64,000 nucleotides of DNA from an uncultured Planctomycetales bacterium (GTDB taxonomy: Bacteria > Planctomycetota > Planctomycetia > Isosphaerales > Isosphaeraceae): the NCBI GenBank assembly GCA_903926465.1, contig CAIYJE010000145.1:1-64000 (forward strand), in the 5' to 3' direction. Below, piece by piece: positions 45,633-54,001 of this stretch (its first letter is position 1; the number at the start of each line of letters is the position of its first letter). The position numbers were made by a program, and so were the translations under genes. A model generated the notes under the pieces. It had not been told where the DNA came from. It did no database searches and was given only the letters and a program-made list of their open reading frames with translations.

Positions 45633-46628
45633 ATGCGAGTGCTTGCAGGCGGATATGCGTTGCTCGTTCTTCTGGCCGGCTCAACGGTACTTCATGCACA
45701 GCCGCCGGGTGCAGCTTCTGGGCGTGGGCCTGGAGGCCGATTCACGGTGCCTGACACGATCCGGGTTGAGAAAGACATTGCCTATGCTGGAAGCCAGAAC
45801 CCCAGGCAGACGCTGGACCTTTACCTGCCCAAGAAACCCAGCAATGACCAGCCGTTACCCGTGATCGTGAACATCCACGGTGGTGCATTTCGGATGGGAG
45901 ACAAGGGAATGGGCGTCAGCGAGATCGCGAGTCTGGTTGCCAGTGGCGACTATGCGGGGGTCTCAATCAACTACAGGCTCAGCAACGAGGCCATCTGGCC
46001 GGCCCAGATTCACGATTGCAAGGCTGCTATCCGCTGGGTCCGCGCCAACGCGGCCAGGTATCAACTGAATCCGGATAAGATCGGCGTCATTGGTGCATCG
46101 GCCGGCGGCGCGCTGGTGGCGATGCTGGGAACCAGCGGAGGGGTGGCGGAACTCGAAGGAACGATCGGAGCCCATGTTGGCGTGAGTAGTGATGTCCAGT
46201 GTGTCGTGGACCAGTTTGGGCCGGTCGAGTTGCTGACCATGGCCGAGTACCAGTCAGGCGGCAAGACCGCCAATGATGCCACGTCCCCGGAGTCTCAGCT
46301 CATCGGTGGCCCGGTTCAGGAGAACAAGGACAAAGCGCGGGCAGCATCGGCCACAACATATGCTTCCAATGAAGACCCCCCTACCCTGATCTTCCATGGC
46401 ACGGCTGATCCGCTGGTGCCATTCAATCAATCAGAGCGTCTCTATGGCGCACTCAAAAAGGCCGGGGTGGAAACCTACTTTGTGCCCGTCAAAGGCGCGG
46501 GACATGGTGGATTTCGTAGTCCTGAGGTTCCGAAACGCATCCGTAGTTTCCTGGACGCCCAGCTTCGAGGCCAGAAAACCGGTCCCATGGAGGAGACTCC
46601 GATCGAGAATGGATCGAGCGATAGATGA
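45633..46628 (+). CDS. Exported alpha/beta-hydrolase (esterase/lipase family)
   Basis: 331-residue serine hydrolase of the hormone-sensitive-lipase/BD-FAE group. Signal peptide to about residue 22 (HAQ), then IVNIHGGAFRMGD, whose HGG (82-84) forms the oxyanion hole. The nucleophile is Ser156 in GASAGG. The acid is likely Asp in IFHGTADPLVP and the base His in KGAGHGGF. Such proteins in planctomycetes are thought to remove acetyl or feruloyl esters from plant-type or marine polysaccharides. GGAGGG lies about 9 bases before the ATG. It is convergent with the epimerase gene and appears monocistronic. Confidence 0.9.
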   Translation: MRVLAGGYALLVLLAGSTVLHAQPPGAASGRGPGGRFTVPDTIRVEKDIAYAGSQNPRQTLDLYLPKKPSNDQPLPVIVNIHGGAFRMGDKGMGVSEIASLVASGDYAGVSINYRLSNEAIWPAQIHDCKAAIRWVRANAARYQLNPDKIGVIGASAGGALVAMLGTSGGVAELEGTIGAHVGVSSDVQCVVDQFGPVELLTMAEYQSGGKTANDATSPESQLIGGPVQENKDKARAASATTYASNEDPPTLIFHGTADPLVPFNQSERLYGALKKAGVETYFVPVKGAGHGGFRSPEVPKRIRSFLDAQLRGQKTGPMEETPIENGSSDR

Positions 46629-46690
46629 TCTGCTGGCGGGTGCAGATGGGCGTCTCCAGATGGCTTATTTTGAGTCGTTCTCAGGCTATC

Positions 46691-48055
46691 TCATTTCTTC
46701 TGTGATGCTGAAATAGGCTGGAGCATTCGGCTCACGTTCATGAGTGATCGGCCGGTGTGGTAGCAGGCTTTCCAGGGGCTGGCCTTGGCGCCGTTGCCGA
46801 GCAGTTTCCCCTCGCGAGAAACCTCTCCGTACCAGCCGCCAAACTCGGGATCGAGCTGGTGTTTTTGGATGAAGGACCACTGGGCTTGGAAGGCTTGGTG
46901 GTACTTATCGGTTTCTTTGCCATATTTTTCATGGAACAGCAGCAACGAATTCAGTCCTTCCGCCTGGGTCCACCAGACCTTCGTGGTGTCATAGGCAGAG
47001 CCGCCGATGCTGTCTCCCTTGTCATAGAATCCGCCGTGGGTGGTATCCCAGCCGGCCTCAAGCGCGTGGTCGAGTAGCAGGCGGGCCATGCGCCAGGTTT
47101 GGGGGTCGTCGGGCTTGCCGGCGGCTTCGGCGGCTTCCACCAGCAGGTACGCGGTCTCGACATCGTGGCCGAAGGAATCGTGTGCGGGGACCGGCTTCCA
47201 GTCACGACAGAGGTAGAGGTGAAGCGCACCCGGTTCGGTGGCAATCTTGTCTCGTACCAGGGCCAGAACTTCGTCCAGCCGCTGGCGCACGATTGGGCGA
47301 TTGTCACTTTTCACCAGCGCGGCGAAGGCTTCCAGCAGGTGAATATGCGAGTTCATGGTTTTGTAGCCGTAGGGGATACCCAGCCGATCGGTGGCCACTG
47401 AGCCGTTCGCCCGACGGGTGCCCAGGGCCAGGGGCTTGCCATCGCGTGAGAAGGCTTCAAAGTATCCGCCATGCTCGGGGTCGTGGGCATGGCGTTCGAG
47501 CCAATCAAACGCATCGCGAGCCACGCGCAGGGCGTCGGCATCGCCGCCCACCTGGTGGAGTTTGCTGGCGGCATAAACAATGAAAGCTGTGCCGTAGGCG
47601 TGCTTCTCGGCGTCCTGGCCTGGATCAATCTGGCCGTTCTGGCCGATCGACCAGTGGAACCCGCCCTGCTCTTTGTCTCTCAGCGTCGTATCCAGGCATT
47701 TCAAGCCATGGCGCGCATAGCCCAGGAACTCAGCCTTCCGTTCTGGCTGGAATTCAGCATAGGCTGCGGCGGTCCAGGTCATACGGGCCTGATAGACCAC
47801 GGAGTATCCCGAATCCGGCAAAAGGGAACCATCGCGGCCCATATTTTCGTGGAAGCCGCCATGCTCTCGATCGACGGTTTTCGGGAAGAACAAGCCCTGA
47901 AGTTCGGTTTCAAGGGCCTGCTGGACCTCGTCTTTCAGATCGCCAGTCATGCCCACCACCACACCAGACGCGGCCAGCGACAGCGGTAGCAACCAGATAA
48001 AAGCTCTGGCCAGGCGTTTGCATTGAATCACCAAACCTTGGAATTCCCGGATCAT
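46691..48055 (-). CDS. Exported AGE-family sugar 2-epimerase-like protein
   Basis: 454-residue protein of the N-acylglucosamine/cellobiose/mannose 2-epimerase (AGE) family, an alpha6/alpha6 barrel. Family-typical segments: GGFHENMGRDGSLLPDSGYS near the start of the barrel, RMTWTAAAYAEF, the active-site region YGTAFIVYAASKLHQ, MNSHIHLLEAFAALV, HDSFGHDVETAYLLVEAAE, and VWWTQAEGLNSLL. The catalytic histidines are within SHIHLLEA and FGHDVETA. A hydrophobic N-terminus (about residues 16-35) suggests export or membrane anchoring, unusual for an enzyme usually cytoplasmic. The gene is convergent with the esterase and divergent from the tandem DUF1501 genes. The substrate, free hexose or disaccharide, is not determinable. 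Confidence 0.88.
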   Translation of the reverse strand: MIREFQGLVIQCKRLARAFIWLLPLSLAASGVVVGMTGDLKDEVQQALETELQGLFFPKTVDREHGGFHENMGRDGSLLPDSGYSVVYQARMTWTAAAYAEFQPERKAEFLGYARHGLKCLDTTLRDKEQGGFHWSIGQNGQIDPGQDAEKHAYGTAFIVYAASKLHQVGGDADALRVARDAFDWLERHAHDPEHGGYFEAFSRDGKPLALGTRRANGSVATDRLGIPYGYKTMNSHIHLLEAFAALVKSDNRPIVRQRLDEVLALVRDKIATEPGALHLYLCRDWKPVPAHDSFGHDVETAYLLVEAAEAAGKPDDPQTWRMARLLLDHALEAGWDTTHGGFYDKGDSIGGSAYDTTKVWWTQAEGLNSLLLFHEKYGKETDKYHQAFQAQWSFIQKHQLDPEFGGWYGEVSREGKLLGNGAKASPWKACYHTGRSLMNVSRMLQPISASQKK

Positions 48056-48214
48056 TCCCTTGCCTCTTTGCTCTGCCGCGGATTTTCAGGAGAGATGCCC
48101 CAATGGCGCGTCGGCAGCCAGAATCTTCGCTCCTGGGCCGCGTTCAGGGAAGTGGCTGCCCCCTGGGTTCATTGGGGGCATGCCCCGCATCTTGAATCTT
48201 GTTTAACAATTGAG

Positions 48215-48243
48215 TTGCACCGCCATGGGAACGCGGCTAATTT
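48215..48243 (+). promoter_or_regulatory. Probable sigma-70-type promoter of DUF1501 gene 1
   Basis: TTGCAC (48215-48220) and TAATTT (48238-48243) are separated by exactly 17 bases, about 52 bases before the ATG at 48296. The same pair with the same spacing precedes the neighbouring paralogue, which makes it far more credible than a single match. Confidence 0.65.
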
Positions 48244-48295
48244 GCATAGAGCGGCTTCTTTGGGCGGCGGTTGGTTTTCCAACAAAGGAGAAACC

Positions 48296-49663
48296 ATGAT
48301 CCACGTCAACGGTCAACCGTTTGGTCACTGTGCGGGGATCACCAGACGTAGCCTGCTTCAGGCCGGCGTGCTGAGCTTTTCTGGCCTGTCACTGGCCGAC
48401 GCCATGCGCGCTGGCACATTGGCTTCTACCACGCCTCGCAATTCTGCTGTGGCCGACCGTACCTCGGTCATCTTGATCTGGCTCGATGGCGGCCCATCCC
48501 AGCATGAAACCTATGATCCCAAGCCGGACGCACCTGAGCAGTTCCGGGGGCCGATCTCCTCGATCTCCACAAGCGTTCCCGGTGTCCAGCTCTCATCGTT
48601 GATGCCTGAATCGGCCCGGTTGCTGGATCGCATGGCGCTGATCCGCTCGATGCACCACAACAATAACGACCACTTTTCGGCCGCCCACTGGATGCTGACC
48701 GGCTACAAGGGGGCCGGCAATGCGCCAACGGTACCCAAGGTGCCGTCTGCCGGTGCCGTTGTTTCTCGACTGAAAGGGGCGAAAGCGTCTGGCGTGCCCC
48801 CATATGTCGGACTTCCCAGAATCAATTCGGTGGGCCTTTCTCCCGGGTACCATGGCGCCGCCTACCTGGGGGCCGCTTATAACCCGTTCAGCGTGGATGG
48901 AGATCCCAATGATCCCAAGTACCGGGTGAGCAATCTCTCGCTTCCCAAGGGGATCAGCGTGGATCGCCTGAATGATCGTAAGTTGTTGCTGGCCCAGTTT
49001 GATCATACCCGGCAGCTTGCTGACGAAATGCCCGGTGAAGAGGATCCGTTCCGGGCCGCGGCCTTTGACCTGCTCACTGGCCCCACCGCCCGCGCCGCCT
49101 TTGACCTGCGTACCGAAAGCCCGCGGCTCCGCGATCGCTATGGCCGGCACCAGTGGGGGCAAAGCACGCTCATCGCCAGACGCCTGGTGGAGGCGGGAAC
49201 CCGGTTCGTGACCCTCACGTTTGGTGGCTGGGATTACCATGCGAACCTGGAGAAAACGGTGAAGCGGATGGTTCCCAACCTCGACCGCGCGGTGGCGACA
49301 CTGGTGGACGACCTGCACCAGAGGGGCTTACTAGAGACCACGCTGGTGCTGGTGATGGGTGAGTTTGGCCGGACCCCCAAGATGAACAAGGGTCTACCGA
49401 ATAACAAGGTGCCCGGGCGTGATCACTGGGGCAAAGTGATGAGTGTGATGGCAGCCGGAGCCGGCGTGGCGGGTGGGCGAGTGGTGGGTGCCTCCAACAC
49501 GCGTGGCGAGGTGCCCAAAGACATGCCCGTGACGCCGGCCGACCTGGTCGCGACGATCTATGATCGGGTGTCCATTGACCCCGAGACCCTGTTTTATGAT
49601 CGCCTCAGCCGACCGATGCCCATAATTCCGAACGGTGGCCGGGTGATCCGCGACCTGTTCTAA
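48296..49663 (+). CDS. DUF1501 secreted protein, tandem copy 1
   Basis: 455-residue DUF1501 protein with AAAGGAG before the ATG and a Tat-like leader TRRSLLQAGVLSFSGLSLAD (about 16-35). Family motifs: LIWLDGGPSQHETYDPKPDA, the DHFSAAHWMLTGY loop, GTRFVTLTFGGWDYH, LVLVMGEFGRTPKMN and GRDHW. It is strikingly similar, nearly end to end, to the protein encoded next (49807-51168), which shows a tandem duplication. The frame is open about 90 codons further upstream into the epimerase gene, but ribosome-binding site, leader and promoter all point to 48296. Unlike the other DUF1501 genes in this window, no DUF1549/1553 gene adjoins. Confidence 0.94.
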   Translation: MIHVNGQPFGHCAGITRRSLLQAGVLSFSGLSLADAMRAGTLASTTPRNSAVADRTSVILIWLDGGPSQHETYDPKPDAPEQFRGPISSISTSVPGVQLSSLMPESARLLDRMALIRSMHHNNNDHFSAAHWMLTGYKGAGNAPTVPKVPSAGAVVSRLKGAKASGVPPYVGLPRINSVGLSPGYHGAAYLGAAYNPFSVDGDPNDPKYRVSNLSLPKGISVDRLNDRKLLLAQFDHTRQLADEMPGEEDPFRAAAFDLLTGPTARAAFDLRTESPRLRDRYGRHQWGQSTLIARRLVEAGTRFVTLTFGGWDYHANLEKTVKRMVPNLDRAVATLVDDLHQRGLLETTLVLVMGEFGRTPKMNKGLPNNKVPGRDHWGKVMSVMAAGAGVAGGRVVGASNTRGEVPKDMPVTPADLVATIYDRVSIDPETLFYDRLSRPMPIIPNGGRVIRDLF

Positions 49664-49723
49664 TTCGGTGCCTCGTTCCACTGGGAAAGCGGCCCTCAGA
49701 AACCACCCGGTTAAACATTTGCA

Positions 49724-49752
49724 TTGCAATGGGTCGTCAGAGCCGATAATTT
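49724..49752 (+). promoter_or_regulatory. Probable sigma-70-type promoter of DUF1501 gene 2
   Basis: TTGCAA (49724-49729) and TAATTT (49747-49752), 17 bases apart, 54 bases before the ATG at 49807. Flanking bases (GTTAAACA upstream, GCA after the -10) also resemble the promoter of copy 1, so the unit seems to have been duplicated with its promoter. Confidence 0.65.
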
Positions 49753-49806
49753 GCAGTGAACGGGGCTTTGCACGAGCCAGTTTGTTTCACGCCATGAGGG
49801 GCTGCC

Positions 49807-51168
49807 ATGATCCATCTCGACGGCCGACCGTTCGGCAATTGTGCTGGCATGACCAGGCGTCAGTTGCTACAGGCTGGTGTCCTGGGCCTATCTGGCTTGA
49901 CCTTGGCCGATCTGATGAAGGCCAAGGCTTCAGCCTCGCCACGCGATCGGGTGGCAACCGACAGCACCTCCGTGATCTTGATCTGGCTGGACGGCGGTCC
50001 GCCCCAGCAGGAGACATATGATCCCAAGCCAGAGGCTCCCAGTGATTTCCGAGGGCCGTTGAAGGCCATTGGAACGCGGGTGCCTGGCATCCAGATCTCT
50101 GAATTGCTGCCCGAACATGCCCAGGTGATGGACCGAATGGCGCTCATCCGCTCGATTCACCACGACAATGGCGACCACTTTGCCGCCGCTCACTGGATGC
50201 TAACCGGCTACCTCGGTTCAAACTCGGTGAACCAGGCTCCGCAGTTTCCCTCGGCAGGCTCGGTGGCTGCCCGGCTCATGGGTCCGAAAACCCCCGGCAT
50301 GCCTGCCTATGTTGGCCTACCAAACACCCACTCGGTAGGGATTGCACCTGGGTATCACGGCGGGGCCTACCTGGGCGCCGCATACAGCCCGTTCAACGCC
50401 GATGGCGACCCCAACGACCCCAACTACAAGGTGAATAACCTCAACCTTTCCAACGGGCTCACGGTTGGCCGGCTCAGCGACCGCCAGTCTCTGCTTGCCT
50501 CGTTCGATTCCACACGTCGGAGCGCGGCCGAGCCGCAGGCCGGTGCCGATCCGTTTCAGCATGCCGCCTTTGATCTGTTGACCGGCCCAGTCGCCCGCGC
50601 CGCGTTTGACCTGCATGCGGAGAGTCCGCGGCTCCGCGATCGTTACGGCCGGCATCAGTGGGGGCAAAGTGCCTTGCTGGCAAGGCGACTGGTGGAGGCG
50701 GGAACCCGGTTTGTGACCCTCACCTTTGGTGGGTGGGACTACCACTCTAGCCTCGACAAGGGGATGCACAACGTCTTGCCGATCCTCGATAAGTGCGTGG
50801 CGACTCTGATTGACGATCTCCACCAGCGCGGCCTGCTGGACAGCACGCTGGTGCTGGTGATGGGTGAGTTTGGCCGGACCCCCAAGATTAACCAGGGGCT
50901 TCCCAATGACCCCATTCCAGGTCGAGACCACTGGGGTCAGGTGATGAGCGTGCTGGCCGCCGGCGCGGGCATTGCGGGCGGTCGGCTGGTTGGCTCGTCC
51001 AACGCCCGGGGCGAGGTGCCCAAAGATCTACCACTGACCCCTGCTGATCTGGTGGCCACCATTTATAACCGTCTGGGCCTCGATCCTGAGACCACGTTCT
51101 ACGACCGTGTGAACCGGCCGATCCCGATCACGCCGCACGGCGGTCGGGTAATCCATGAGTTGTTCTGA
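49807..51168 (+). CDS. DUF1501 secreted protein, tandem copy 2
   Basis: 453-residue paralogue of the preceding DUF1501 protein, colinear with it apart from short gaps. Tat-like leader TRRQLLQAGVLGLSGLTLAD (about 18-37). Shared blocks include LIWLDGGPPQQETYDPKPEA, SLDKGMHN where copy 1 has NLEKTVKR, LVLVMGEFGRTPKIN, GRDHWGQVMSVLAAGAG, and an almost identical C-terminus. AGGGG lies 6-10 bases before the ATG. It has its own promoter-like element, so copies may be expressed independently. The divergence between copies suggests an older duplication kept by selection, possibly for related substrates. Biochemical activity of the family is unproven. Confidence 0.94.
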   Translation: MIHLDGRPFGNCAGMTRRQLLQAGVLGLSGLTLADLMKAKASASPRDRVATDSTSVILIWLDGGPPQQETYDPKPEAPSDFRGPLKAIGTRVPGIQISELLPEHAQVMDRMALIRSIHHDNGDHFAAAHWMLTGYLGSNSVNQAPQFPSAGSVAARLMGPKTPGMPAYVGLPNTHSVGIAPGYHGGAYLGAAYSPFNADGDPNDPNYKVNNLNLSNGLTVGRLSDRQSLLASFDSTRRSAAEPQAGADPFQHAAFDLLTGPVARAAFDLHAESPRLRDRYGRHQWGQSALLARRLVEAGTRFVTLTFGGWDYHSSLDKGMHNVLPILDKCVATLIDDLHQRGLLDSTLVLVMGEFGRTPKINQGLPNDPIPGRDHWGQVMSVLAAGAGIAGGRLVGSSNARGEVPKDLPLTPADLVATIYNRLGLDPETTFYDRVNRPIPITPHGGRVIHELF

Positions 51169-51194
51169 GTGGTTGGATTCTTGGCCCACCGGGT

Positions 51195-51806
51195 TCAGCG
51201 AATTCGATCATCGTGGATCGGTGCAATCGGCTCTTCGGGTGGAAACTCCACGCGTGCGTAGATCTCTCGCAGGGGGATCTGGACGCCGATCTCTTCGATT
51301 TTGAGCAGGTCATCCAGGCCCTTGGCGATGACGAGGTTCCAGGTTTCGCCCTGCCTGTGAAAGCATTCGACCCTGGGCTGGTCCTGAGAGACCAATACGT
51401 AGACTTTGAGTGAAGAGATGAGCTGGTAATGGGCGAACTTTTTGCCACGGTCGTAGGCTTCGGTGGAGGGGGAAAGGACTTCGAAGATGGCCGTGGGGTT
51501 GACCAGGGTATCGCATTTGGGATCGCGGTACTCATGCTGCCCGCAAACCACAACGATATCTGGGTAGGTATAAAGCCCAGTTCGCTGAACCTCAACACGT
51601 AGATCGGCGATAAAGGATTCGCATGGACTGTCTGCGTGCTGAGTCCCAAGTTTTACGTTGAGATTGGAAGTGATCCGACCGTGTGGAATCGAGGCCCCCG
51701 AAATGGCGAACATCTCGCCGTTGTAGAACTCGTTCTTGGTGGGGGCCAGTCGCTCGATCTCCAGGTATTCATCGGCCGTCAGTTTGCGCTGAGAGGCTGT
51801 GGCCAT
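51195..51806 (-). CDS. Uma2-family (DUF820) putative restriction-fold nuclease
   Basis: 203-residue Uma2 protein, a PD-(D/E)XK-fold family abundant in cyanobacteria and planctomycetes. Features: N-terminal LTADEYLEIERLAPTKNEFYNGEM (split here as LTADEYLEIERL and KNEFYNGEM), HGRITSNLNVKLG, the metal-site Asp in YTYPDIVVVCG, then FEVLSPSTEAYDRGKKFAHY with the catalytic Glu and Lys. Members have been called endonucleases because of the fold, but cellular roles are largely unknown; they often occur in multiple copies without a methylase, as here. GGAGGAG precedes the ATG by about 9 bases. Convergent with the DUF1501 gene, monocistronic. Confidence 0.9.
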   Translation of the reverse strand: MATASQRKLTADEYLEIERLAPTKNEFYNGEMFAISGASIPHGRITSNLNVKLGTQHADSPCESFIADLRVEVQRTGLYTYPDIVVVCGQHEYRDPKCDTLVNPTAIFEVLSPSTEAYDRGKKFAHYQLISSLKVYVLVSQDQPRVECFHRQGETWNLVIAKGLDDLLKIEEIGVQIPLREIYARVEFPPEEPIAPIHDDRIR

Positions 51807-51914
51807 GGGAGTCGCTCCTCCATTGTGGATTTAGAGATAGTCTACCACAATCGTTACGCGACGATGCAGGTCCAACCGCTGACAGGACACTGATGGATCA
51901 CAAACGATACAGCG

Positions 51915-51962
51915 CAAAAAGTATGGCGACCTGATGAGCGATGAATCGCCATCAGGTCGCCA
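51915..51962 (-). terminator. Intrinsic terminator of the two-repeat protein gene
   Basis: A perfect 13-bp inverted repeat, TGGCGACCTGATG (51924-51936) and CATCAGGTCGCCA (51950-51962), with a 13-base loop. Read leftward it is followed by TACTTTTTG. It lies 36 bases past the stop at 51998 and is well kept even though the gene is broken. Confidence 0.88.
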
Positions 51963-51997
51963 GTAAAGCTGAGCGTTCAGAAGTATGTGATCACGTT

Positions 51998-53618
51998 TCA
52001 GGACCGGAAATCGGTCGACGTGTATACCCTGAAGTAGAGCGTATTGTTCAGAGCCGAGACCGATTGCGATAGCAGATTTTCGGCGGCGGCGTTCTGGTTC
52101 AACTGGATCAGTTTGCCGTTTTGCCAGACAACCGGATAGCAAAGGTGAGTCATGATGCTATCGCCGAAGAAGTCGGCGATGGCTTGCTGATTATTGTTGA
52201 GTCCACCACCGATAAACAGAGTTTTTGTATCGACATTGTTCTGAAAATCATTGGTGTAACCGAAATACCTGGGGGCTGGCGGCGTGTTGAGTCCATGCCC
52301 CTGGATGGCGAGTTCTTCGAGTGAGGGATTGGCCTGAATCGTCTGAGCAACGAGTAGGTACTGCGATTGAGTCAGGGGGGCCAGAGAGGTTGTTCTGGGC
52401 CATGGCGGCAAGAATGGCATCGAATTCTCGTTGTGCGTCTTCGAGATCGACGTTCAGTTGTGCGGTTGAGAGATTGGCGAGTCCGGTGTTTTCAAAAACG
52501 GCCTCGGCATTTCCCTGGAGTCGCTGCATGGTAGAGAGCGGGCCAAAGTTTCCACTGAGCATGGCCTGGTAACTGGCCTGCCATTCTGCAGCGAGATTGG
52601 CGGTGGCGTGGTAAAGGCCGTTGGTGGTGTCGGCGGTCCAGGTGTGGGTGGTATTGGTGATGGTTGTGGAAGCAGCGCCGAACAGAGTCACCAAAGTTCT
52701 GTTTGTAGGAGTTTGGTTGACGTTAATCTTATTGGCGTTGATCAGCGTCAGGAAAGGTGATTTGTAATTGTTATTGAGAGTGGATGTTGTTGATGAGAAA
52801 TCCGTCGATTTATAAACACGACTATACGCAGAGTCATCAAACGCCTGGACTGCCGAATCAAGGCTGGACTCCGCGGTTTCATTCTGGTTCAACTGTGTCT
52901 GTACCCCGTTCCTCCAGACCACATTGAACGGAACATGCGAGAGTATATTGTCGTCCAAAAAAGTCGTGATCGCCGATTTATTGTTGTTAACTCCGCCGCC
53001 GATATAGAGAGTGGTCGTATCGACGTTGGTCTGGAAATCGTTGGTGAATCCATTATAACGCGCAGACTGAGGAGAATTGAGCCCGTGTCCCTGCACGGCC
53101 AGTTCAAGCAACATCGTGCTATTCTGGAGCAGTTTCTCGATAGCCAGGTACGTGGTCTGAGTAAGTGCCTGGGTTGGATCGATACCGAGTTGTTGTTGTG
53201 CCAGTTTCTGCGCACCGGCAAAGGCGTCCAGTTCTCACTGAATATCCTCGCGATAGTTGGCAAGTTGTGCCGTTGTCAGGTTTTTGAGTCCCGTGTTTTC
53301 AAACACGGCTTCGGCATTTCCCTCAAGCCGCTGCGTGGGGGTGAGGGGCGATCCCTTGCCACTGATCATCAACTGATAGTTGGCCTGCCATTCGGATCCA
53401 AGATCCGTGGTTGTGTGGTAAAGGCCAGTCGAATCAGCGGTCCAGGAGTGGGGCGTGAGTCCCGCCACGATGGGTAAATTGATGGCCGCCGGGTTCACGA
53501 TGGCCGGAACGAGTTTGATTTCCAGCGTTTCGATTGATGGACGAAGTTGTCGCTTCCGATTTCTGACGCCATTGAGTTTGCGAAAAAACCGTGGCGCTGT
53601 TCCAGTAAAACCTTGCAT
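51998..53618 (-). pseudogene. Two-repeat secreted protein with LEDR-like N-terminus, doubly broken
   Basis: A former gene of about 540 codons, AAGGAG before the ATG at 53618. The N-terminus has basic residues, then LRPSIETLEIKLVPA, a variant of the LEDRLVPA-type leader of planctomycete surface proteins. Two similar units of about 225 residues follow, sharing SWTAD/TWTAD, EGNAEAVFENTGL/QGNAEAVFENTGL, QGHGLN, TNDFQ, IGGG with NNN, and RVYxSTDF. Lesion 1: TGA at 53235-53237, where the second unit has Arg (DAQRE), so CGA to TGA is likely. Lesion 2: a frameshift at the run of six C (52375-52380 on the plus strand as G); five would restore the frame. Function unknown. Confidence 0.8.
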
Positions 53619-54001
53619 CTGAGAAACTCCTTGATGTCCTAGCGTCAGTAAACGCGGGCTACTTCGTTAGCTCAGAGGGTGTTGGAAAGCGAGTCTTGTC
53701 TCAATCGATCCGAGAGCAGGGAGGGGCCGTTGGTGAACTGAGGGGTTGTGTTTCCGAAAGAGCAAAGATTTACGCTTCAGCTATGCGTAGACCCGTACAC
53801 AACGGTTAGAGACTTGTGACAACGAAACCGTGAAGAATATTTTTTGATTCACGAACATGGTCGGCAAATCACCGGAACGCTCTCCCATACGAGAGCTTCC
53901 TCTTTCCCAGACTGCGGTTGCGGCTTATGCTGCGGCGGTAGGCAATACCTGCTGCAACCCAGAGCAGGTTCCACGATCACCCGGCTTGAGGACATCTCTC
54001 C
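53619..54001. other. Divergent intergenic region
   Basis: About 380 bases between the broken secreted-protein gene and the GH2 gene. A possible promoter toward GH2 is TTGTGA (53814-53819) and TATTTT (53838-53843) with 18 bases between, but it lies about 160 bases before the ATG. A small palindrome GCTCTC-6-GAGAGC at 53879-53896 lies downstream of it and might be an operator. Both are weak calls. Confidence 0.35.
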
